Origin: Azotobacter salinestris
GTDB lineage: Bacteria > Pseudomonadota > Gammaproteobacteria > Pseudomonadales > Pseudomonadaceae
Direction of reading: 5' to 3'
Length of the DNA stretch: 64,000 nucleotides
NCBI RefSeq assembly: GCF_009363155.1
Contig: NZ_CP045302.1
Location: forward strand, 75,001-139,000
Part shown: in pieces, positions 11,048 to 20,960 of the stretch
Position numbering within the stretch: the stretch's first letter is position 1
How the letters are laid out: each line of letters begins with the position of its first letter
Program-made: the position numbers and the translations under genes
Notes under the pieces: generated by a model
Databases searched by the model: none
The model's input: only the letters and a program-made list of their open reading frames with translations
What the model was told of the DNA's origin: nothing

Positions 11048-11269
11048 TCAGGACTGGACCAGATGCAGGATCAGCTTGACCACGCCGACCAGGGCCAGCA
11101 CGAACAGGGCGGTGAAGCCGATGCCGAGTAGAATGAAGTGGCTGGGTTTGCCCCGGGAGAAATCCCGTGTCCGGTTCTTGCCGCTCTGCACGCCGAGAGC
11201 GGCGGCCAGCACGCTGTGCAGCATCTGCCGGAAGGTCAGGGGCTTGTCGTCGTCGCGATCATCGTCCAT
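11048..11269 (-). CDS. DUF2970 small membrane protein
   Basis: This 73-residue protein has an acidic N-terminus (MDDDRDDDKPLTFRQML), a soluble middle and one C-terminal membrane helix (about residues 46-70). The pattern FRQMLHSVLAAALGVQS matches the DUF2970 family, whose function is unknown. It starts 13 bases after the cyclopropane synthase gene and is on the same strand, so it should be cotranscribed with it. Confidence 0.82.
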   Translation of the reverse strand: MDDDRDDDKPLTFRQMLHSVLAAALGVQSGKNRTRDFSRGKPSHFILLGIGFTALFVLALVGVVKLILHLVQS

Positions 11270-11282
11270 GGGGCCCTCCGCT

Positions 11283-12446
11283 TCAGAACGGCGGGCGCCG
11301 ATAGCCGCCCGACACGCCGTTCTTCGACAACACGTACTGCCAGAGCTGGATGTCCCGGGCGCGGAAGGCGCCCGCGCAGGACAGCAGGTAGTAGCGCCAC
11401 ATGCGCCGGAACCGTTCGCCCAATTCGGCGGCGAAGCGCGGCCAGGCCGCCTCGAAGTTGGCATGCCAGGCCATCAGGGTCTTGTCGTAGTCCGCGCCGA
11501 AATTGTGCAGGTCCTCGAGCACGAACAGCCCATCCAGCGCATCGCCGATCTGTCCGAGGGAGGGCAGGTCGCCATTGGGGAAGATATAGCGGTCGATCCA
11601 CGGATCGGGTGTCGAGTGTCGTTGGTTCTTGCCGATGGTATGTAGGAGGAGCAGGCCGTCATCGGCCAGGCAGCGCGCGGCGACCTCGAAGAAGTGGCGG
11701 TGGTTCTTGCGTCCCACGTGCTCGAACATGCCGACGCTGACGATACGGTCGAAGCGTCCCTGGATCTCGCGGTAGTCCTGCAGGCGAAACTCCACGGGCA
11801 GGCTGGCGTAGCGCTCCCGGGCCCAGGCCTGCTGCTCCCGGGAGATCGTCACCCCGACGCACTGCACGCCATATCGCTCCGCGGCATAGCCCATGAAACT
11901 GCCCCAGCCACAACCGATGTCCAGCACGCGCATGCCCCGCTCCAGACCGAGCTTGCGGCAGATCAGCTCGAGCTTGGCCTCCTGGGCCCCGGCCAGGTTG
12001 GTGGCGCTTTTCCAGTAGCCGCAGGTGTAGGTCATGCGCGTATCGAGCATGGCCTCGTAGAAGTCGTTGCCTAGGTCGTAATGAGTCTCGCCGACCTTCC
12101 AGGCGCGCCGGCGGTTCTGCAGGTTGAGCAGGCGCGAGCGCAGCGCATGGAAGACCAGCCGAGCCGGCCTCACCTGCCGGTCGATGCCGGTGCGCAGGAG
12201 ACGGAAGAAGAACTCGTCCAGCCGCTCCGCCTCCCAGGCACCCTCCATGTAGGCCTCGCCCAGCCCCAGGTTGCCCTGGGCGAAGACCCGTTCGGGCACG
12301 CCGCCGGCCTTGAGCTGCATGTCCCAGGGCCGGTTGCCGCCGATGCGGATGTCGGCCTGCTGCAGCAACTCGACCGTCAGGCGATGCAGCCCGGAGTCCT
12401 GGGAGAGGTAGTCGGACCCTGCGTTGAATGTGAATTCTCTGCTCAT
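11283..12446 (-). CDS. cfa: Cyclopropane-fatty-acyl-phospholipid synthase family methyltransferase
   Basis: The 387-residue enzyme should transfer a methylene group from S-adenosylmethionine to cis double bonds of membrane phospholipid acyl chains. The SAM motif VLDIGCGWGSF is clear, as are YDLGNDFYEAMLD and MTYTCGYW, which are hallmark Cfa segments. The start at 12446 (MSREFTFNAG) is preceded by AGGACGGGAC; an upstream in-frame start at 12494 adds 16 residues without family character. It forms a short operon with the DUF2970 gene. P. aeruginosa has several Cfa-like paralogues, so the exact product is less sure than the family. Confidence 0.88.
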   Translation of the reverse strand: MSREFTFNAGSDYLSQDSGLHRLTVELLQQADIRIGGNRPWDMQLKAGGVPERVFAQGNLGLGEAYMEGAWEAERLDEFFFRLLRTGIDRQVRPARLVFHALRSRLLNLQNRRRAWKVGETHYDLGNDFYEAMLDTRMTYTCGYWKSATNLAGAQEAKLELICRKLGLERGMRVLDIGCGWGSFMGYAAERYGVQCVGVTISREQQAWARERYASLPVEFRLQDYREIQGRFDRIVSVGMFEHVGRKNHRHFFEVAARCLADDGLLLLHTIGKNQRHSTPDPWIDRYIFPNGDLPSLGQIGDALDGLFVLEDLHNFGADYDKTLMAWHANFEAAWPRFAAELGERFRRMWRYYLLSCAGAFRARDIQLWQYVLSKNGVSGGYRRPPF

Positions 12447-12699
12447 GGTTGTCCCGTCCTTGCCTGGCTCTGGCGGAGCAGTTCCGAGTGGCACCTCGAA
12501 ATCTGCCGGCTATCGGCCGAGGCAACGCGCCCACGCAAAGTCAGATTAGGCAGGGACTTGCAGGACGGCCAATAATCCGTAGCAAAGGCCCTGGAAAACC
12601 GCCAGCGGGACGGCTTTGCCAGCGCTTCTGGCACTGGCCGATGCCCGTCTCTCCAGCCTGGTATCCCTTGAGGCGCTGCCCTTGCCCAGGCGCTGTCCG

Positions 12700-12890
12700 C
12701 CGCGTAAGGTGGCGCCCCTGCCGGCCGTTGGCCGGCGACATGGAGAGCGCGGTGCCCGGATCAAGGTCCGGGGTAAATGGGAAGTCAGTCCATGCTGACG
12801 CTGCCCCCGCAACGGTAGGGCCGTTCCACGGCCGAGCCCGACACCAGCCCGTTCTTCCGAAGCAGGTCGCGGTGGGCGGCCATGCGGCCG
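12700..12890 (+). promoter_or_regulatory. Cobalamin (B12) riboswitch
   Basis: The leader of the CobN-like operon holds the signature core of a cobalamin riboswitch: gggtaaatgggaagtcagtc, then gctgacgctgcccccgcaacggta and gagcccgacaccagcccg (about 12770-12860). Paired GC-rich stems flank the core. Such elements bind adenosylcobalamin or related corrinoids and turn expression off when B12 is plentiful. The outer limits are approximate. It ends about 80 bases before the start codon, leaving room for an expression platform (gcggccatgcggccgcc hairpin, 12876-12892). Confidence 0.85.
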
Positions 12891-12971
12891 CCAGCTGTGG
12901 TCGTTCCGGTGCCTTGCCGCCGATGCTGCGTCCGTTTCGCGTGCCCACCGCCTTTCGATCCGGAATTGGGC

Positions 12972-15900
12972 ATGCCATCTCTACTTTTCCTTCGCCGCTT
13001 CGGCCTGGTTCTGCTGCTCGGGCTGCTCGCTCCCTGGGCTTCGGCAGCGCAACTGAACGCCATCGTTTCCCGCTACAGCGCCGCCGAGTTCGCCGGTGCG
13101 GTTGCACAGTTCCAGCGAGACAATCCGCAGTGGCGGATCAGCGCACGCACTCCGGAACAACTTGCCGAACTCGATGAGCCGGCTCTGCGCGCCTGGCTGG
13201 GCGAGGCCCGGGCGCTGCTCGGCGTCGGTCTGTTCGGCGCCGAGGTGGAGCGCCTGGGGCCGCTGCTCGGCCAGGTCGCGCCGGCGGACAGCTTCCTCAT
13301 GCACAGCGAACATGCCCTGGTGCAGCTCAGTCGCAGCCGCGGGCAGCCGCTGTTCGGTTCGCGCGAGACGGTCGAGGCCCTGGGCCGGCTGCGCCCGCAG
13401 GGCGAGCTGGCCGGCTGGATCGCCCGCCAGCAGGCCGAACATCCGCACCAAGCCGACTGGATCGCCGCGCGCAGCTACTGGCAGGCCGGCGGCATCGACA
13501 ACGTCGCCGGCCTGCTGGCCTGGCTGGCGGCCCGCCATGACCCGGATGTGAAGGTTCCGGCCGTGCAGGCGCGCCCGTCGCTGCGCTTCCAGCAGCATGG
13601 CGCGCTGCGCGGCGAGGACGAACTGACGTACTCCGGCGACGCGCTGGTCGCCGTGATCGACCACGGCCGCGCCGACCGCGCTGGCGACCGCGAGCTGAAC
13701 GACGCCCTCTGCCAGCGCCTGGAAAGCCAGGGCCTTTCCTGCGTCAGCCTGTTCGCCGACTGGGGGCCGGGCTCGCTCGCGGCGGTGCGCTGGCTGAAGG
13801 AAGGACGGCACCCTCCGCTCGCCGCCATCGTCGTGCTGCAGGACTTCGTGGTCGGCGGCGGCGAGGGCCGCGAGGAGGTCACCGGGCTGTTCGAGCAGTT
13901 GAACGTGCCGGTGCTCAAGGGCCTGCGTCTGGAGGATCGCGACGAGACCGGCTGGCAGCTGTCCGGCGATGGCCTGGCGCGCGACAAGGTGCACTACCAG
14001 CTGGCCATGCCCGAACTGCAGGGCAGCAGTCAGGCCACGGTGCTGGCGGCCTGGCATGAGCGCCAGGAGGATCCGCGGTCGGGCATCCGTTTCGGCGTCG
14101 CCGCGCCGCTGCCGGACCAGCTCGACGCCTTCGCCGCGCGCATCCAGCGCTGGCGCGCCCTGCAGCAGAAGGCCAACGCCGACAAGCGCCTGGCCATCGT
14201 CTACTACAACCACCCGCCGGGCCGGCACAACATCGGCGCGGACAACCTCGACGTGCCGCAATCGCTGTTCGAGATCCTCACCCGGCTCAAGGCCGAGGGC
14301 TACGACACCGGCCCGCTGCCGGCCTCGCCCGAGGCGCTGCTCGATCTGCTGCAGGCGCGCGGCGTCAACCTGCCGGAACAGGGCGACGCCCTGGCGGCCA
14401 TGGCGGACCAGGTGCAGAGCCTGAGCGCCGAGGATTACCGCCGCTGGTTCGCAACCTTGCCGGCGGCACTGCAGGCGGAGATGGTACAGGGACCGCTCGG
14501 CTACTGGCACGCCCAGCTGCGTCGCGCCCTGGACAGCGGCCGCAGCGAAATCGCCCGCGGCCTTTTCGAGAACGGCTCCGGCGAGCTGCATCACGTGCTG
14601 GACGGCGTGGCGCATCCGGCGCGCTCGCGCGCCCTGAACCTGCTGGCCCAGCTCGAAACCCTCTACCGCGCCGCCTTGGAGACGCCGGGACAGGCCGACT
14701 GGACGCAGGCCGAAGCGCTGGTGCAGGCGCTCGCCGCCACCGGCATCGAGGGGCTGCGCGGCTGGGGCGCGGCGCCGGGACGGGTGATGGTGCAGGGCGA
14801 GCGCCTGCTGCTGCCGGGCATCCGCTTCGGCAAGGTGTTCGTCGGTCCGCAGCCGCCGCGCGGCTGGGAAATCGACCAGGAACTGCTGCACGCCAACCTG
14901 GTGTTCCCGCCGCCGCACCAGTACCTGGCCTTCTACCACTGGCTGCGCGACGGCTTCCGCGCCGATGCGCTGATCCACCTCGGCCGGCATTCCACCTACG
15001 AGTTCCTGCCGCGCCGGCGCGCCGGGCTGAGCGACGAGGACTACCCGATGCAGGTGGTCGGCGACCTGCCGAGCATCTACCCCTACATCGTCGACGGCGT
15101 CGGCGAGGGCATCCAGGCCAAGCGCCGCGGCCTGGCGGTGATGATCGACCACCTGACCCCGCCGCTGGTGGCCACCCCGCTGTACGACGACCTGCTGCGC
15201 CTGCGCCAGCTGATCGAGAGCTTCGAGGCCGGCAGCGGGCAGGTGGACGGCCCGGCGCGGCGCGCGACCATCGCCGAGATCCGCCGGCTGATCGGCAGCT
15301 CCGGGCTGGAGCCGGAGCTGCGCCAGTCGATGGCCGAGCCGCTGGCGGCACGCGGCATCGGCTTCGAGCAGGCCGACGACGACCTGCTGGTGCACGAGCT
15401 CGGCCACTACCTGACCGCCATCCAGGAGCGCTTCATGCCCATGGGCCTGCACGTGTTCGGCAAGCCCTGGCGGCAGGAGGCGGTGGACACCCTGGTCAGG
15501 TCGATGGGCGAGGGCGGCGAGGCCTTCCGCCCGGCATTGGTCGACTCACCGCGGGCCGAGATGGCGGCGCTGCTGAATGCGCTGGGCGGCCGCTTCGTCG
15601 CCCCCGGCAAGGGCAACGATCCGATCCGCACCCCCGAGGCGCTGCCGACCGGGCGCAACTTCCACGCCCTCGACAGCAGCCTTCTGCCCAGCCGCATCGG
15701 CTGGCGCATCGGCAGCGAGATGGCGGCCAAGGCGCGGGTGCGACCGCTGCCGGCGGACGGCCGCGAGGCGGTGATCCTCTGGGCCTCGGACACGGTGCGC
15801 GACGAGGGTGCGATGATCGCCTTCGGCCTCGACCTGCTCGGCATCGAGCCGCAGTGGAACAGCCGCGGCATCGTCGAGGGCATCCGCCTGCGCGAGCTGG

Positions 15901-17270
15901 CGCCGGGCGAGCAGCGCCGCGACCTGCTGTTCACCACCTCCGGGCTGTTCCGCGACCTCTACGCCGACCAGCTGGCGCTGCTCGAGCGCGCCGTGCTGCT
16001 GGCGCTGAACGCCTCCGCCGAGCGCATCCGCCGCGACTACCCGGCCCTGCGCCCTGCGCTGGCCGAGGCGCTGGCGCCCTTGCAGGGCATGGGCGAGGGC
16101 GGCAGCGAGAGCCTGGACGACAACCGGGTGGCGGCGCACTGGGTGGAGGACGCCGCCGGGCGCCTCAAGACTGGGCTGTCTGCCGGCGAGGCCGGACGCC
16201 TGGCCGCGCTGCGCCTGTTCGGCGTGGCGCCCGGCGCCTACGGGGCCGGCATCAACCGCCTGGTCGAGCGCTCCGGCAGCTGGCAGGAGCGCGGCGAGCT
16301 GGCCCGCGCCTACGTCACCCGCATGGGCCACGCCTACGGCCTCGCCCGGCAGGGCGAGGCGGCGCAGGCGGCCTTCGCCGACAACCTCAAGCAGGTGCGG
16401 CGCACCTACCTGGGCCGCTCCAGCAACCTCTACGGGCTGATGGACAACAACGACGCTTTCGACTATCTCGGCGGCCTGAGCTTGGCGGTCGAGCAGCTTT
16501 CCGGGCAGGTGCCGGAGAACTTCGTTGCCTGGCACAACGATCCCGCCCAGGTGCGCCTGCAGCCGCTGGCGCAGGCGCTCCTGGCCGAGCTGCGCGGGCG
16601 CTTCCTCAACCCGGCCTGGATCGAGGCGCTGATGCGCCACGACTACGCCGGCGCGCGGACTATGGGCAGCGAGTTCCTCGAATACCTCTGGGGCTGGCAG
16701 GTGACCAATCCGGAGATCATCGGCGACAGCGCCTGGCAGGAGGTCAAGGCGGTGTACCTCGACGACCGCTACGAGCTCGGTCTGGCCGACTTCCTCGAAC
16801 AGGGGCAGAACGTCCATGTGAAGAGCAACATGCTGGCGCTGATGCTGGTGGCGATCCACAAGGGCTTCTGGCAGGCGGACGCGGCCACCGTCCAGCAGCT
16901 CGGCGAGCAGTTCGCCCATCTGGTCGGTGCCCACGGCCTGCCGGGCAGCGGCCATACCCGGCCGGATCATCCGATGCTGCAGTGGCTGCTGCCGCAATTG
17001 CCGGCCGAGCTGCGCGCCGGCCTTGAAAGCCGCCTGCAGGCCGCGCAGCTGCCGGCGTCCGAGGCCCAGGTGCCGAGCACGCTCAGCGAGCTGCAGCCGG
17101 CGGAGCAGGACGGGACGCCCGAACAGGGCGCGCAGGCGCAGGCCGACAAGGGGGAAAGCCTGGCTCAGGCGGCGGATGAGCACCTCTGGCTGGCGCTGGC
17201 CGGCCTGGTGCTGCTGCTCGGCCTGGGGATCTGGCGCGGGCGTGGCCCGCGCGTTGCGAAAGGAGTGTGA
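12972..17270 (+). CDS. Exported, membrane-anchored CobN/BchH-like metal chelatase subunit
   Basis: This 1432-residue protein belongs to the CobN / magnesium-chelatase H family. Family blocks include the NHPPGRHNIGADNLDVPQSL region (about 417-436), HLGRHSTYEFLP (about 670) and EGIQAKRRGLAVMIDHLTPP (about 712-731). Unlike cytoplasmic CobN it has an N-terminal signal peptide (LVLLLGLLAPWASA, cleavage near residue 24) and one C-terminal membrane helix followed by a basic tail, so the large domain should face the periplasm. The next genes encode ExbB/TolQ-like and DUF2149 proteins, the arrangement I recall for HmuS-type proteins of haem-uptake operons. The cobalamin riboswitch points to corrinoid or cobalt use instead. 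The start at 12972 begins the signal peptide; in-frame upstream codons overlap the riboswitch. Confidence 0.85.
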   Translation: MPSLLFLRRFGLVLLLGLLAPWASAAQLNAIVSRYSAAEFAGAVAQFQRDNPQWRISARTPEQLAELDEPALRAWLGEARALLGVGLFGAEVERLGPLLGQVAPADSFLMHSEHALVQLSRSRGQPLFGSRETVEALGRLRPQGELAGWIARQQAEHPHQADWIAARSYWQAGGIDNVAGLLAWLAARHDPDVKVPAVQARPSLRFQQHGALRGEDELTYSGDALVAVIDHGRADRAGDRELNDALCQRLESQGLSCVSLFADWGPGSLAAVRWLKEGRHPPLAAIVVLQDFVVGGGEGREEVTGLFEQLNVPVLKGLRLEDRDETGWQLSGDGLARDKVHYQLAMPELQGSSQATVLAAWHERQEDPRSGIRFGVAAPLPDQLDAFAARIQRWRALQQKANADKRLAIVYYNHPPGRHNIGADNLDVPQSLFEILTRLKAEGYDTGPLPASPEALLDLLQARGVNLPEQGDALAAMADQVQSLSAEDYRRWFATLPAALQAEMVQGPLGYWHAQLRRALDSGRSEIARGLFENGSGELHHVLDGVAHPARSRALNLLAQLETLYRAALETPGQADWTQAEALVQALAATGIEGLRGWGAAPGRVMVQGERLLLPGIRFGKVFVGPQPPRGWEIDQELLHANLVFPPPHQYLAFYHWLRDGFRADALIHLGRHSTYEFLPRRRAGLSDEDYPMQVVGDLPSIYPYIVDGVGEGIQAKRRGLAVMIDHLTPPLVATPLYDDLLRLRQLIESFEAGSGQVDGPARRATIAEIRRLIGSSGLEPELRQSMAEPLAARGIGFEQADDDLLVHELGHYLTAIQERFMPMGLHVFGKPWRQEAVDTLVRSMGEGGEAFRPALVDSPRAEMAALLNALGGRFVAPGKGNDPIRTPEALPTGRNFHALDSSLLPSRIGWRIGSEMAAKARVRPLPADGREAVILWASDTVRDEGAMIAFGLDLLGIEPQWNSRGIVEGIRLRELAPGEQRRDLLFTTSGLFRDLYADQLALLERAVLLALNASAERIRRDYPALRPALAEALAPLQGMGEGGSESLDDNRVAAHWVEDAAGRLKTGLSAGEAGRLAALRLFGVAPGAYGAGINRLVERSGSWQERGELARAYVTRMGHAYGLARQGEAAQAAFADNLKQVRRTYLGRSSNLYGLMDNNDAFDYLGGLSLAVEQLSGQVPENFVAWHNDPAQVRLQPLAQALLAELRGRFLNPAWIEALMRHDYAGARTMGSEFLEYLWGWQVTNPEIIGDSAWQEVKAVYLDDRYELGLADFLEQGQNVHVKSNMLALMLVAIHKGFWQADAATVQQLGEQFAHLVGAHGLPGSGHTRPDHPMLQWLLPQLPAELRAGLESRLQAAQLPASEAQVPSTLSELQPAEQDGTPEQGAQAQADKGESLAQAADEHLWLALAGLVLLLGLGIWRGRGPRVAKGV

Positions 17271-17272
17271 GG

Positions 17273-17725
17273 ATGCTGGACAGTGCGATCTTCGCCTGGA
17301 TTCACCAACTGGTCGGCTGGCTGCTGGAGCCGGTGACCGTTGCCATGCTGGCGCTGCTGGCGCTGGCGATCTGGGACGTCGGCGTGGCCTGCGGCGAGCG
17401 CTTCGGTGGCCTGGCGCGCTGGCGCCTGCTGCCGGCGCCCGAGGTCGAGCGGCGCGCCCGGCGGCGCCTGGAGCGCTCCGACCTGATCGCCCGGCTGGGG
17501 CCGATCCTCGGCCTGATGGGCACCCTGATCCCGCTCGGCCCGGGCCTGGCGGCGCTCGGCGACGGCGACCTCAAGGTGCTCGGCGTGGCCATGCGGGTGG
17601 CCTTCGACGCCACCGTCATGGGCCTGCTCGGCGGCATGGCCGGCTTCGTCCTCGGCCGCCTGCGCCGGCGCTGGTACGACGAGCTGCTGGATGCCATGGA
17701 GCGCGAACGGGAGGGCGCCCGATGA
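17273..17725 (+). CDS. MotA/TolQ/ExbB proton-channel family protein
   Basis: The 150-residue protein has three hydrophobic segments (about residues 13-34, 78-100 and 110-130) with the ExbB/TolQ-type pattern LGPILGLMGTLIPLGPGL and FDATVMGLLGGMAGF. Family members use the proton motive force to energise a partner across the periplasm. I chose ATG at 17273, seven bases after AGGAG at 17261-17265; a GTG at 17267 is too close to that site. It is only two bases after the CobN-like stop and overlaps the next gene by four (ATGA), so the three proteins are probably one complex. Confidence 0.88.
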   Translation: MLDSAIFAWIHQLVGWLLEPVTVAMLALLALAIWDVGVACGERFGGLARWRLLPAPEVERRARRRLERSDLIARLGPILGLMGTLIPLGPGLAALGDGDLKVLGVAMRVAFDATVMGLLGGMAGFVLGRLRRRWYDELLDAMEREREGAR

Positions 17726-18018
17726 GCCGCTGGCGATCGAGCCGTTTCGACGAGGTGGACACCGACCCGCTCGGCTCGGTGGCCAATCTGGTCGACCTGA
17801 TGCTGGTGTTCGCCTGCGGCCTGCTGGTGGCCCTGGCCGCGCGCACCGACCTGCTCGCCCAGCTCAAGGCCGAGCGCCAGCCGGTGGCGGTGGAGCGTGG
17901 CCGCGAGCTGCCGCGCCTGCCGGATAGCCTTGACGGAGCCGCCGGCCAGGGGCTGGAGAGCGTCGGCCAGGTCTACCGCGACCCGCAGACCGGCAAGCTG
18001 ATCCTGATCGGCAAATAG
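17722..18018 (+). CDS. DUF2149 membrane protein (ExbD-position partner)
   Basis: This 98-residue protein begins MSRWRSSRFDEVDTDPLGSV and has a single membrane helix (about residues 22-42, LVDLMLVFACGLLVALAA) with an aspartate at its start. That layout resembles the single-span ExbD/TolR partners of ExbB/TolQ channels. The rest is a short periplasmic tail. It overlaps the channel gene by ATGA. The DUF2149 assignment rests on my recollection of CobN-like operons in which this family follows an ExbB-like gene; the ExbD-like role is inference. Confidence 0.75.
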   Translation: MSRWRSSRFDEVDTDPLGSVANLVDLMLVFACGLLVALAARTDLLAQLKAERQPVAVERGRELPRLPDSLDGAAGQGLESVGQVYRDPQTGKLILIGK

Positions 18019-18070
18019 CCGGCGAGGCGCCGGCCAGGGTGCTGTTGTCCGTACATCCCGGCCGCATCCT

Positions 18071-19252
18071 TCAGGGGCTGGTGGCGAACTTCAGGTCGGA
18101 CGGCGACGGGAAAGGCAGGGTCTGGGTGATCCTGCCCGCCTTGCCGGTGTCCGGGTCGCGTTCCATGACGATGATCGCGTTGCTGTTCTGGTTGGCGACC
18201 AGGATGAAGCGGCCGGTCGGATCGAAGGTGAATTCGCGTGGCTCCTCGCCCTGCACCGAATGGCGCGAAACCACGCTGAGTCGCCCGTCGTCCGGATCGA
18301 TCCGCAAGACCACCAGCTCGTTGGCGGTGCCGCGGTTGGTCGCATACAGGAAACGACCGTCCGGCGAGACGTGCAGGGCGGCGGCCTTGTTCTGGCCCTG
18401 GAAGCCCTCGGCGGCGAGCGGGACGCTCTGCTTGAGGGTGAGCTTGCCGTCGGCATGATCGAAGACGGCGATCGTCCCCTGCATCTCCAGGGTCACGTAG
18501 GCCTGCCTACCGGTCGGGCCGAACACCAGGTGACGGGGCCCCGAGCCCTCGGGCAGCTCGACGAAGGGCTGCGCCTTGTCGGCGCTGAGCGGATGCTCGG
18601 GATGGGCCGCGGGGTCGTAACGGTAGACGTAGATCCTGTCGGCACCGAGGTCCTGGGCGAACACGTAGCGCCCGTCCGGCGACTCGACCGCCGAATGCAC
18701 GTGGGGCGACTGTTGGCGCTCGGGGTGGGCCTGGCTGGCTCGATGGGTCTTGACCTGGCTGACCGGGTGGAGACGGCCGTCGGCATCCACCGGGATCACC
18801 ACCAGGGTGCCGCCCGGATCGGCTTCCACCGAGTAGTTGGAGACGAACAGGTGCGTGCCGTCGCGGCTGACGCTGAGGTGCGTCGGTTCGGTGCCGAGCG
18901 ACTTCACCTCGTTGATCTTTTCCAGGCTGCCCTTGGCCGGATCGACGCGGAAAGAAGTGACGCGGCCGATGATGTCGCGCTGGCCAGGACCGTTTTCATT
19001 GACCGCGAACAGATACTTGCGGTCCGGGGAGAAGGCCAGCCAGCTGGGGTTTTCCGTCTTCATCACCTGCAGCGGCTCGCTGGAGATGGTCCCGCTCCGG
19101 CTGTCGAAGCTGTGCACGTAGATGCCCTCGCTGGGGCCGGCGGTATAGCTGCCGATCCACAGCGGATAGGTGTTTTCCGCCGCCATGCCGGTGAAGGGGA
19201 GGGCTGCGAGCATGCAGACTGCAGCAGCACGCTGCGATGTTTTTTTGGTCAT
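18071..19252 (-). CDS. Exported lactonase-family seven-bladed beta-propeller protein
   Basis: This 393-residue protein is of the YbhE/carboxy-muconate lactonase type (Pfam lactonase), which includes one class of 6-phosphogluconolactonase. Propeller blades show repeated patterns such as SPDGRYVFAQDLGADRI, SPDGRFLYATNRG and DPTGRFILVANQNSN. A signal peptide (MTKKTSQRAAAVCMLAALP..., cleavage near residue 22) indicates periplasmic location, so the substrate is more likely a free sugar lactone than a cytoplasmic phosphate. It stands beside gpmI at the edge of the Entner-Doudoroff island, whose zwf-eda pair lacks the usual pgl gene. Start chosen at 19252 to begin with the signal peptide. Confidence 0.82.
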   Translation of the reverse strand: MTKKTSQRAAAVCMLAALPFTGMAAENTYPLWIGSYTAGPSEGIYVHSFDSRSGTISSEPLQVMKTENPSWLAFSPDRKYLFAVNENGPGQRDIIGRVTSFRVDPAKGSLEKINEVKSLGTEPTHLSVSRDGTHLFVSNYSVEADPGGTLVVIPVDADGRLHPVSQVKTHRASQAHPERQQSPHVHSAVESPDGRYVFAQDLGADRIYVYRYDPAAHPEHPLSADKAQPFVELPEGSGPRHLVFGPTGRQAYVTLEMQGTIAVFDHADGKLTLKQSVPLAAEGFQGQNKAAALHVSPDGRFLYATNRGTANELVVLRIDPDDGRLSVVSRHSVQGEEPREFTFDPTGRFILVANQNSNAIIVMERDPDTGKAGRITQTLPFPSPSDLKFATSP

Positions 19253-19424
19253 CTGGGATTCGCCTTGAAGGACTTGTTGTTGTGACCGGATCGCACGGCT
19301 GCCGCGGCCCCTGCCGGCTGCGGCAACGCATGCATGGACGGGGTTGTCCCGTCCTGAATGGCATGGATCCGGACATGCCATCCGTTTCTCCATGAAGCTG
19401 TAGCAGCTCCTGCGGGATGAGCCC

Positions 19425-20960
19425 TCAGGCCGGCTCGACCAGCGGCTGGCCGGTCATTTCCTTCGGCTGCGGCAGGCCGAGCAGCTTCAGCATCGTCGGC
19501 GCCACGTCGGCCAGCACGCCGCCGTCGCGGATGCGCAGCGGGCGCTGGCCGACATAGATGAACGGCACCGGCTCGCAGGTGTGCGCGGTGTGCGCCTGGC
19601 CGGTGCTCTCGTCCTCCATCTGCTCGACGTTGCCGTGGTCGGCGGTGATCAGCGCTTCGCCGCCGACCTTCTCCAGCGCCGCGACGACGCGCCCGAGGCA
19701 GGCGTCCAGGCATTCCACCGCCTTGACCGCCGCCTCGAACACCCCGGTATGGCCGACCATGTCGCCATTGGCGTAGTTGGCGACGATCACGTCGAAGCGT
19801 TGGCTTTCGATCGCCTCGACGATGCGATCGGTGAGCTCCGGTGCGCTCATCTCCGGCTTGAGGTCGTAGGTGGCGACCTGCGGCGAGGGAATCAGGATGC
19901 GCTCCTCGCCCGTGAAGGGCTCCTCGCGGCCGCCGGAGAAGAAGAAGGTGACGTGGGCGTACTTCTCGGTCTCGGCGATGCGCAGCTGGGTCTTGCCGTT
20001 GTTGGCCAGGTACTCGCCGAGCACGTTGGTCAGCTCCGCCGGCGGGAAGGCGCAGGGCGCCGGGATGCTCGCCGAATACTGGGTGAGGGTGACGAAGCCG
20101 GCCAGCTGCGGCAGGCGGGGGCGCTCGAACTCCTTGAAGCCGGCTTCGACGAAGGCGCGGCTCAGCTCGCGGGCGCGGTCGGCGCGGAAGTTCATGAACA
20201 CCACGGCGTCGCCGTCTTCCACCTTCACCGGCGCGCCGATGGCGGTGGCCTTGACGAACTCGTCGCTCTCGCCGCGCGCGTAGGCGGCTTCCAGACCGGC
20301 CGCGGCGGTCTCGGCGGCGTACTCGGCCGTGCCGTCGACGATCAGGCGGTAGGCCTGCTCGATGCGGTCCCAGCGGTTGTCGCGGTCCAGTGCGAAGTAG
20401 CGGCCGATCAGCGTGGCGGTACGGCCCTTGCCGAGCCGGCCGAAGCAGGCGTCGAGGGTCAGCAGGGGGCTCAGGGCGCTCTTCGGCGGGGTGTCGCGGC
20501 CGTCGAGGAAGGCATGCAGGTAGAGCTTCTCGGCACCGCGCCGCACGGCCAGCTCGGCCATGGCGGCGATATGGTCCTGGTGGCTGTGCACGCCGCCCTC
20601 GGAGAGCAGGCCGAGGATGTGCACCGCCTTGCCGGCGGCGACCGCCTGATCGACGGCGGCGCAGATCGCCGGGTTTTCGAAGAACTCGCCGTCCTGGATG
20701 GCCTTGGTCACCCGGGTGAGATCCTGGTAGAGCACGCGGCCGGCGCCGAGGTTCATGTGGCCGACCTCGGAGTTGCCCATCTGGCCGTCGGGCAGGCCGA
20801 CGTCCATGCCGGAGCCGGAGATCAGGCCATGCGGGCAGGTGGCACGCAGGGCCTCGTAGACCGGGGTGCGGGCGGCGTGGATGGCGTTGTGGGCGGGGCT
20901 GTCACTGTGACCGAAGCCGTCGAGGATGATGAGGACCAGCGGTTTGGGCATAGCAGTCAT
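19425..20960 (-). CDS. gpmI: 2,3-bisphosphoglycerate-independent phosphoglycerate mutase
   Basis: The 511-residue enzyme interconverts 3- and 2-phosphoglycerate with two Mn2+ ions. The alkaline-phosphatase-like core shows Asp14 (LDGFG), the phosphoserine nucleophile Ser64 in [11 protein letters not shown], the metal motif [11 protein letters not shown] and the C-terminal [10 protein letters not shown]. Length is normal. It supplies the mutase step between gapN and eno of the nearby island and is probably transcribed alone; the 12-bp palindrome at 21216-21227 lies in its upstream region. Confidence 0.95.
   Translation of the reverse strand: MTAMPKPLVLIILDGFGHSDSPAHNAIHAARTPVYEALRATCPHGLISGSGMDVGLPDGQMGNSEVGHMNLGAGRVLYQDLTRVTKAIQDGEFFENPAICAAVDQAVAAGKAVHILGLLSEGGVHSHQDHIAAMAELAVRRGAEKLYLHAFLDGRDTPPKSALSPLLTLDACFGRLGKGRTATLIGRYFALDRDNRWDRIEQAYRLIVDGTAEYAAETAAAGLEAAYARGESDEFVKATAIGAPVKVEDGDAVVFMNFRADRARELSRAFVEAGFKEFERPRLPQLAGFVTLTQYSASIPAPCAFPPAELTNVLGEYLANNGKTQLRIAETEKYAHVTFFFSGGREEPFTGEERILIPSPQVATYDLKPEMSAPELTDRIVEAIESQRFDVIVANYANGDMVGHTGVFEAAVKAVECLDACLGRVVAALEKVGGEALITADHGNVEQMEDESTGQAHTAHTCEPVPFIYVGQRPLRIRDGGVLADVAPTMLKLLGLPQPKEMTGQPLVEPA

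Noticed and set aside
12981-17183. Long minus-strand frames antisense to the CobN-like gene
   Set aside because: The plus frame has strong CobN family motifs and operon context; the antisense frames have none.
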